From Luzula sylvatica (Eukaryota; Streptophyta; Magnoliopsida; Poales; Juncaceae), in NCBI GenBank assembly GCA_946800325.1, contig OX326958.1, positions 2,056,001 through 2,120,000 on the forward strand: a stretch of 64,000 bases of DNA, in the 5' to 3' direction. The translations under genes were made by a program, and so were the position numbers. The notes under the pieces are model-generated. The model saw nothing but the letters and a program-made list of their open reading frames with translations. It had not been told where the DNA came from and searched no databases. Shown piece after piece: positions 56,394 through 64,000 of this stretch (positions are counted from its first letter, which is position 1; each line of letters begins with the position of its first letter).

Positions 56394-58086
56394 AGGAGAA
56401 GGATTTAAGTATGAATTAGTTTTGGATTTTAGATTTAGAAGATTTAGATTCTTCCTTTTTTTAATTTTAAATTAGCAATTGATGTGACCTTGTTAAGAAT
56501 TTAAGATTGTTATTGTTGTGTAGTAACAAAATAGCAATTTATTGTAATTCAAATGCAGAGTGCCACTTTCAAAAACAAAAAAAAATTTGTTTTTAATTTG
56601 GTATTATTTTATCAGGCACGATACGTTAGTGAGATCGTATAAATAAATTCTCGACTAAAACAAATAAAATTTATTACTGATGTTAGAAGTTCTTTTAGTC
56701 TTACCATAGCCAACATAGTATCAAACCATTGTCTATTATTTTATTATTATTAAACTATTAATATTTTAGTTATATTTCATTTTAATTTTATTAAATTATT
56801 GTCTATTATTTTGACAATAACAATTTTATTTAAAAGTAAATATACAACACTAATTAATAATCGAAAGATCCTGTAAGAAAAACATGGTTCGAGTATCTCG
56901 AGCTTCGACAAGGTTCGAGTACCTCAAGCTTGGTAAGAGCTATGGTTTTCTCGGACTTGGCCAGTTCAAGTGTCTCGAGTCTTATTAGTGGGCTTAAAAC
57001 ATATTTCACGTACGTATGTAAATTTAAATATTTTATAAAATTTTGTAATTTTCGAACTTTGATATTAGGTGCATAAAAAAAAGAAAAAAAATACATCCCT
57101 TTAATATCCCTCCAATATAGATGGGTTGACACGAGGTACTAAATCACAGTGCTTCATTATGTGACAAATCATATTAATAGTAAATTATCTATATATCTTT
57201 TTTATTTCATTTTGCATTTGACAAATCATGTTTTATTTAAACGTATTTATTTATAATTATTAATCCTCGGCCTCCCATCAAAAAACTATTTTAATTTGCT
57301 TTTTTCAGATTTTTTAGAATTTATTTATTTATTTTAATCTTCACAGTTAGATTTTTGTTTATATTATATGATTATGTTTTTTATTTTCAATTTTGTAATT
57401 TTTTTTACAAGTTTTAATTTATTATTGTTTAGATTTATCCGAACTTAATAAAAAAAATATTATTCCCTTTTCACCAAAAAATGTTATATTTTTTGCATTA
57501 TTATAGTTTCTTTTTTTATACTTATTAAAGCAAAGAAGAATTTTTATTGGTAAACTAAATTGATGTGGTGGTAAATCAAAAACGGGTAATGATACTGACA
57601 TGAAATAATATTAATGAGAACAGAAAATTTAACTTGAAATGGTAATTTTACTTTTAATTCATGCCATATTTAAATGAAATTTCCTGTATCTAGTATTTAT
57701 TTTTCCTATCAATATCACTATCCATCAAACACCGATGTGATAAACGAGAAAATGGATTTACAGCCAAAAGTTATATGTTTCAAATTTAATTTTCATATCA
57801 TTAATATATATCTCAACAATTTATTACATTACTTCTAAAATGCATATGCAGAAGAATCTTGGAGATACGGGTATCCGATAAAGATACATATGCAATGCGG
57901 GTCAGATACGTATGATATACATATACTTAATGTGAAGTATCCGATAATTTTTTAATTTTTTTTTCCAGAAACATTTTGAATTCTTCGGGATACGGCAAGA
58001 TGTTTTCGGGACACGGCCATTGAGGATACTTTTTTCGGGATACTTCAACCCATATTATATTTTTAGGGGCAATTTCAAGTATATCC
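55989..58086 (+). repeat. Segmental duplication, copy 1
   Basis: Begins inside exon 2 of the EAR-motif gene (CAGAAGACGAG) and ends AGGGGCAATTTCAAGTATATCC. It is highly similar to 58919-61846 apart from small indels and one 894-bp gain in the other copy. It includes the end of the gene and about 1.7 kb of downstream A/T-rich DNA. Confidence 0.93.
57183..57191. other. Empty target site for the MITE at 60049-60933
   Basis: AATTATCTA occurs once here, in copy 1 of the duplication. In copy 2 the same 9 bp are present on both sides of the inserted element. This is the pre-insertion state. Confidence 0.9.
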
Positions 58087-58918
58087 AATGTTATTAAACC
58101 CGGACCAGACATCGACCAGGCCGAGTCCCGAGTCACTGGTTCATTGGTCGAACCAGTGAGGGAACCGGTTGAATCGTTAATTTAACTGTTACACATATAT
58201 ATATAATACATTATATAGTATAATGATGTTTAAAAGTATATTCGGAAACATAAACAAAAAATAATCTCGTATAGAGTTATAAATACCAATGACAATATAA
58301 TTTGATGATTCCAAAATATACTCGCTGGATACATATAAAGTTCAAAATTAACACACTAAATAATAGATTTCAACAAATATTAAAAAGAACATTTTCAATA
58401 AATATAAATAAAATATCTAAATGGAGTATGAATTAATCAAAAGTCCAATGATGAAACTACAATATTCTCTTCTAGTGTTAAAAATATAAAATCTTGCATG
58501 ATCAGTATTAAAACACGGAATTTAATTACTCAATTCATTGAATATTAGAAAACAGTATTCAATCAAAACTACTCCAAACAGTATACAGTACTCGAAAAAT
58601 AAATTGAACAAAAGTTCAACAGAATTTTAATTCATTGAATATTAATTATTAAAAACTACTCCAAACAATACTTAATTCATGATATTATAAAGTAATTTAT
58701 TTCAATGTGTATTAAAAAACTAAACAATCAAAATTGAAATTCATCAGTAAAAATCAAAAGACAAGATTTGTTCTTTTAATACTAAAAAATCAAAAATCAA
58801 AATTGATATTCATCAGTGAAATTCACCAGTAAAATTCATGATATTAACCCAAATTAATTGATTATCTAGAACAAGGAAAAATGTATTAATTACCTTGAGC
58901 AAAGAAGGGTATTTAATA
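58087..58918. other. Sequence between the duplicated blocks
   Basis: A/T-rich with repeated AATTCATTGAATATTA and ACTACTCCAAACA motifs. A G/C-rich start (CCCGGACCAGACATCGACCAGG) lies right at the duplication breakpoint. No gene seen. Confidence 0.5.
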
Positions 58919-59323
58919 CAGAAGACGAGAATACCAAGGACGAAGATGATAAACCAAACCCTGATGATACATCAATGGAGGAAGCTCAGGTACTTACTTT
59001 TTCCATTATATCTACCAGTTGATTGTCAAACTTCTATGCTATTCTTTTGTACTTGCACAATTGAGGTTCAAATCGGGGCTAAATCGAGGACAAATTAACT
59101 CTTAATTGGTTCTAGACGTGCAATTGAGGTTCATTTGCTCAAAATTGGATAAAATTGAGTCTTAATTCAGGGTCGATTGATTGTAAATTTGATTCAATTT
59201 CTAGTTAATTGAACTCAAGACAAGTTATTGTTTACTCTATTTCAGGCTTCAGACAAGGCTGAAAGTGGTGGAAATGGAACCGATTTAAATTTGAATTTGG
59301 GTTTGAATGATGGCGATGAATGA
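58919..59323 (+). pseudogene. Duplicated 3' end of the EAR-motif gene
   Basis: Contains the end of exon 2 (58919-58989), the intron and exon 3 (59246-59323) of the gene at 55625-56393, almost unchanged, including the LNLNLGL coding segment and stop. Exon 1, the start codon and the promoter are absent, so it cannot make the full protein. Confidence 0.92.
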
Positions 59324-60048
59324 AGGAGAAGGATTTAAGTATGAATTAGTTTTGGATTTTAGATTTAGAAGATTTAGAATCTTCCTTTTTTTAATTTTAA
59401 ATTAGCAATTTATTGTAATTCAAATGCAGAGTGCCACTTTAAAAAAAAAATAGTTTTTAATTTGGTATTATTTTATCAGGCACGATACGTTAGTGAGATC
59501 GTATTAATAAATTCTCGACTAAAACAAATAAAATTTATTACTGATGTTAGAAGTTCTTTTAGTCTTACCATAGCCAACATAGTATCAAACCACTGTCTAT
59601 TATTTTTTTATTATTAAACTATTAATATTTTAGTTATATTTCATTTTAATTTTATTAAACTATTGTCTATTATTTTGACAATAACAATTTTATTTAAAAG
59701 TAAATATACAACACTAATTAATAATCGAAATATCCTGTAAGAAAAACATGGTTCGACTATCTCGAGCTTCGGCAAGGTTCGAGTACATCAAGCTTGGTAA
59801 GAGCTATGGTTTTCCCGGACTTGGCCAGTTCAAGTGTCTCGAGTCTTGTTAGTGGGCTTAAAACATATTTCATGTACGTATGTAAATTTAAATATTTTAT
59901 TAAATTTTGTAATTTTCGAACTTTGATATTAGGTGCATAAAAAAAGAAAAAAATACATCCCATTAATATCCCTCCAAGAAAAAAATACACCCCTTTGATA
60001 TTAGGTGCATTCATTACGTGACAAATCGTATTAATAGTAAATTATCTA

Positions 60049-60933
60049 GGGAAATTTTCAAAAAAACATCTATCTTTTTTGGATATTCTAAAAAAAACCC
60101 TATCTTTTTGTAAAGGAGTAAAATAAAAAAAAAAACCCCCACCAAACTTTTATTTTCAAATACCCCCTTAGGGGTTAAATCTAATCATGGATGGTGTTAA
60201 AAAAAAAATTGACCAAAATACCCTTCAATTTTCATGTGTAGTAATTAAAAAAATAATTTTGTTATCTTTGATTAATTTTATTAGTTTCAAGAAAATTCAT
60301 AAATATATTTTAACATGTACTGATTCACAAAAATAAAATTATTAAATGTTGTGTTTGTATAATTTTAATATTTCATTTATTATTCATGAAAAACTAACAT
60401 CAGACAATAATAAAATAAACACCTTGAAAATATATTGATATAAATATATTTCTTTAAACATCTAGTTTTTTTATTTTCATTCTTCTTTTATGTATTTTTT
60501 TAATAGTTTCATGATATTTTAATTTTTAAATATTTGCAAGGTGTTCTTTAAATATTTTTGTTCATATTATTATTTTATGTTAGTTTTTCAGGAAAAAAAA
60601 TATAAAAGTTAAATATATATAATGTATGAAATATTAAAATTATACAAATATAACATATGAAAATTATTTTTATAAAATTATTATGAGCTAAAAGAAATTT
60701 AGGACTTTTTAAAAATTAATAAAAAATAACAAAAATATTATTTTAATTAATACATATGTAAAAACGGGTATTTTGGTCACAAATTTTTTTTAACACCATC
60801 CATGGTTAGTTTTAACCCCATATGGGGTTATTTGAAAATAAAAGTTTGGTAGAGGGGTTTTTTTGGAGTTTCCAAAAAATAGGGGTTTTTTTAGAATATC
60901 CAAAAAAGATAGGGGGTTTTTTGAAAATTTCCC
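60049..60933. mobile_element. Mutator-type MITE family M2, long copy (9-bp TSD, empty site known)
   Basis: 885 bp with inverted arms of about 180 bp. It starts GGGAAATTTTCAAAAAAAC and ends GGTTTTTTGAAAATTTCCC. The perfect 9-bp duplication AATTATCTA lies at 60040-60048 and 60934-60942. Arms contain TATCTTTTTTGGATATTCTAA and CCATCCATGGTT-like blocks in inverted order. The centre is A/T-rich and non-coding. A short relative is at 28218-28387. Confidence 0.95.
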
Positions 60934-61825
60934 AATTATCTATATATTTTTTTTTATTTCATTTTGCATGTGACAAATCATGTTTTATTTAAACGTATTT
61001 ATTTATAATTATTAATCCTTGGCCTCCCAACAAAAAACTATTTTAATTTGCTTTTTTCAGATTTTTTTAGAATTTATTTATTTATTTTAATCTTCACAGT
61101 TAGATTTTTGTTTATATTATATGATTATGTTTTTTATTTTCAATTTTGTAATTTTTTGTACAAGCTTTAATTTATTATTGTTTAGATTTATCCGAACTTA
61201 ATAAAAAAATATTTTTTCCTTTTCACCAAATTTTTTTATATTTTTTTGCATTATTATAGTTTCCTTTTTTATACTTATTAAAGCAAAGAAGAATTTTTAT
61301 TGGTAAACTAAATTGATGTGGTGGTAAATAAAAAACGGGTAATGATATTGACATGAAATAATATTAATGGGAACAAGAAATTTAACTTGAAATGGTAATT
61401 TTTACTTTTAATTCAAGCCAAATTTAAATGAAATTTTCTGTATCTAGTATTTATTTTTCCTGTCAATATGACTATCCATCAAACACTGATGTGATAAACG
61501 AGAAAATGGATTTACCGCCAAAAGTTCTCTATTTATATGTTTCAAATTTAATTTTCATATCATTAATATATATCTCAGCAATTTATTATATTACTTAAAA
61601 AATGCATATGCAGAAGAATCTCGGAGATACGGGTATCCGATAAAGATACATATGCAATGCGGGTCAGATACGTATGATATATACTTAATGCGAAGTATCC
61701 GATAATTTTTTAATATTTTTTTTTCCATAAACATTTTGAATTCTTCGGGATACGGCAAGATATTTTCGGGACACGGCCATTGGGGATACTTTTTTCGGGA
61801 TACTTCAACTCAAATTATATTTTTA

Positions 61826-62420
61826 GGGGCAATTTCATGTATATCCCTTCAAAAAATCAAAATATCAAATTTGTCCCTCTAAACTTGATAATATCAAATT
61901 TATCCCTCCGAAACTTCACTTTTTTCAAATTTATCTCAAACTAACAGAACTGTTAAGTTTAACAAAAATGTTATGAAATGACATTTTTACCCTTCAAAAT
62001 ATATTAATTTTCTAGGTCTGGATTAATCTCAAACAAAACCACTTCTTATTCCAGACCCGATAAACAAGTTCTTCTTCTACAACTTAGGTCTGGGTCTAGA
62101 TTAGAGTTGAGTTTTCTTCATTTCTTCAACTATGGTCTGGATGGAGCTCTCACTACTTGATTCTCCAGCTTCCCAAGAACTTCATTCTTCGTCTTCTTCA
62201 ACGAAAGTCTGGAGCAATACGATTTGGTTCTCCAAATCCCTTGAGAGCTCCGCACCTCTCTTCTTCAACGAAAGTACATCAATTACAACTAGAACGATGT
62301 GCCAGTAGAAGAACTCTACTTCTCCAACTCCGCCGCTCCTATTAATCTGCTCGACGATGGTGCTAGTTAGTACAAGAACGAGGTGCCAGTGTTCGATTAA
62401 GTGCTCTGGTACTATTGTGA
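61826..62420 (+). mobile_element. Left terminus of a second Pack-MULE-like element, right end not seen
   Basis: GGGGCAATTTCATGTATATCC is followed by ATATCAAATTTGTCCCTC, AATATCAAATTTATCCCTCC and TTAACAAAAATG blocks, the same architecture as the arm at 19464. G/C-richer sequence follows (62040-62400, with CTTCTTCTTCAACGAAAGT repeated twice) and could be captured host DNA, but I recognise no gene in it. The opposite arm does not appear before the end of the window. Confidence 0.5.
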
Positions 62421-62565
62421 CAATGATTCAGTCAAAGGTACATGTTTTTATTCTGATTTTTTTTATTGGCTTTGTGATTAATTAGGTTGAATTAAGGAAA
62501 AATAGTTATTTATTATCGTCAAATATGCTAAATTAGAGAAAATTAGGTTTAATTTAGATTATATC

Positions 62566-62583
62566 GGGGGGGGGGGGGGGGGG
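62566..62583 (+). repeat. Homopolymer of 18 G
   Basis: An uninterrupted G18 tract in otherwise A/T-rich DNA. It could form a G-quadruplex, or could be a sequencing or assembly artefact of uncertain length. Confidence 0.9.
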
Positions 62584-64000
62584 TTTCGATTATTTAGAGT
62601 AATTTGGGAACAAATTGAACTGGAATAAGATTAATAATAACTGAATTAAGGTCAATTTGATTACAGTACCTAACTATAAACCTTAATTTAAAGTGCCATT
62701 TCAAATAATGTAAAATAACCCTCAAGTAGAATAATCAGTTTGTGTGAAAATCAAATGGATTATTTTGAGTAACTTGGGAACAATTTAGGCGAAATAAGAT
62801 TAATTATAATTGATTTGAATTAGGATATTTAATTACGGAATCGAAACCTTAATTTCAGGTACCAATTGCACTATGCCCATTCACGAAGATCTTGCATAAA
62901 TCATGGGTCGGAGAAATGCAACTTTCTAGAAATTTCCGAACATTTTCGAAATTCTTGCACGATATTAATTCCTGTTTTTAAGGTTAATGTATTAAACAAA
63001 ATAATATATTCTTGTGTGAATGTAATAAGATTTTATGTTGTTTTATTTTGTAATTGCTCTTACGAGCATTACATTATTGAATGTGCTTTGGAGAAAAATC
63101 TGAAATGGATACTTGAATTTTCGTAAGTTTATTATCATGACTCTCGACATGATTACATATGATAAATATATTTTTGATGGATTATATAATATTATTTGTG
63201 TTTTAATTTTGTTTACTGGTTTTTTTTTAATCCCCTGTAAAAGATGTTATGGTTGTTCTAAAGTTTGTAAATAAAATCAACAATGCATGAAAAATCTTAA
63301 GAGGATAACTCCCATTCAAATAAAAATTGAAATGCCACAAAATAAAATAAAAATATCGTAACCAAATAAAATGTCACAACACAAAATAAAAATATCAAAA
63401 TTAATAATATTTAATCTCTATACAAACATCAAAACAAACATAATCTAATACACTAGGGACACCTCTGCCTTGCCGAGTCCGAGTCCAACGACTGCAAGTT
63501 TTCTCATCAAGAACCGATTTCCATTGTCATGTATTCCGGCCCGATTATCACTACTTTTGTGAACTTCATATATCCCGAGACCTTACATAATATGTTCAAA
63601 GAAATGTAAACATGTAATGCTGCCACTTCTTTAATTAAAAACAAATTAAGGATTTACCTTTGATATAGTTTCAAGATATCTATCAACTCTTTGAAATTGA
63701 AACCAACGCGGCAACGCCCCCTTCTATTTCCTTGTTATTCTTATGCTTTCATCAAATTTCATCATAATTTTCAGCGAAGGTCAAGCACGGGACGACACCT
63801 CAGTTCATCAAAATTTCTGCCTAGTAACCTCGTTAATCATTTTTAGCTTGTAATTAGATGAACCTTGCCTAAATGAAACAAAATAAACAAAATAAGAGTG
63901 AAGTTAGATATTTATAACTCGATCAATTCCGATTCAGAGGTAAACAAAATGCACCTATTTAAAATCATAAATTTATTTTGAGGAAATAACAAATTATGTT
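62584..64000. other. AT-rich end of window, no confirmed gene
   Basis: Two related blocks with AGTAATTTGGGAACAA (about 62599) and AGTAACTTGGGAACAA (about 62769) form a degenerate direct repeat. On the minus strand, about 63460-63560, the frame HDNGNRFLMRKLAVVGLGLG looks mildly coding, but no flanking exons could be confirmed. Confidence 0.4.

Larger units (their letters stand above)
58919..61846 (+). repeat. Segmental duplication, copy 2
   Basis: Direct repeat of 55989-58086, interrupted by the MITE at 60049-60933. The right breakpoint coincides with the terminus of a Mutator-like arm starting at about 61826 (GGGGCAATTTCATGTATATCC). Copy 1 ends within the first 21 bp of that terminus. Confidence 0.93.

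Noticed and set aside
59757..60014. Minus-strand frame of 85 codons, also present at 56854-57132
   Set aside because: It appears twice only because of the segmental duplication. It has a low-complexity interior and no recognisable domain.
63430..63860. Possible minus-strand exons (HDNGNRFLMRKLAVVGLGLG)
   Set aside because: Frame is open only for about 40 codons, and no consistent exon chain or family could be established before the window ends.

Overview
The window is nuclear DNA from a flowering plant, most likely a eudicot. It holds intron-rich plant genes (TAF6, PPX/PP4 phosphatase, a B3 protein, a QWRF protein, an endosomal NHX antiporter) separated by very AT-rich DNA full of transposon remains. 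I cannot name the species. Many exon-intron structures below were rebuilt by hand from splice sites, reading-frame phase and family conservation.

Layout. 1-15 kb has no recognisable host gene. It is a nest of dispersed repeats and non-autonomous transposons: two hAT-type foldback elements with 8-bp target duplications, Mutator-type MITEs with 9-bp duplications, a solo LTR with a 5-bp duplication, a Helitron 3' end, and a TIR element that split a TA microsatellite. 15.3-18.3 kb is TAF6 (+, 12 exons). 18.4-19.0 kb is a two-domain ubiquitin-like gene broken by two one-base shifts in homopolymers. 19.46-22.44 kb is a Pack-MULE-like element carrying a CCT2 chaperonin fragment and hit by a tRNA-derived SINE. 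22.8-23.6 kb is a broken purple acid phosphatase copy, and 25.4-27.0 kb is the intact one (-). 29.2-33.9 kb is gene-poor. 33.98-35.6 kb is PPX (+), 36.8-38.1 kb a B3 gene (+), 39.3 kb a small ORF with an in-frame stop, 42.5-44.5 kb a QWRF protein (-), 45.5-46.3 kb a PIF/Harbinger transposase lacking its catalytic core, and 47.2-50.9 kb the 22-exon NHX5/6 antiporter (-) with three introns that look U12-type. 51.1-52.9 kb holds two more transposons, 53.3-55.0 kb a long decayed minisatellite, and 55.6-56.4 kb a small conserved plant gene with an LxLxL motif. The 3' part of that gene plus about 1.7 kb downstream is duplicated at 58.9-61.8 kb; the second copy carries a MITE whose empty site is still visible in the first. 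The window ends in a Mutator-like terminus and AT-rich DNA.

The genes are unrelated housekeeping or regulatory loci and there is no operon-like logic. I did not find a convincing new multi-gene system. The most informative signals are the two AT-AC introns plus one U12-type GT-AG intron in the NHX gene, the 720-bp Mutator MITE family (three copies, two next to or inside TAF6), the Pack-MULE gene capture, the repeated CGTCATGACG palindromes in the solo LTR, the tandem ubiquitin-like gene, and the duplication that dates a MITE insertion.
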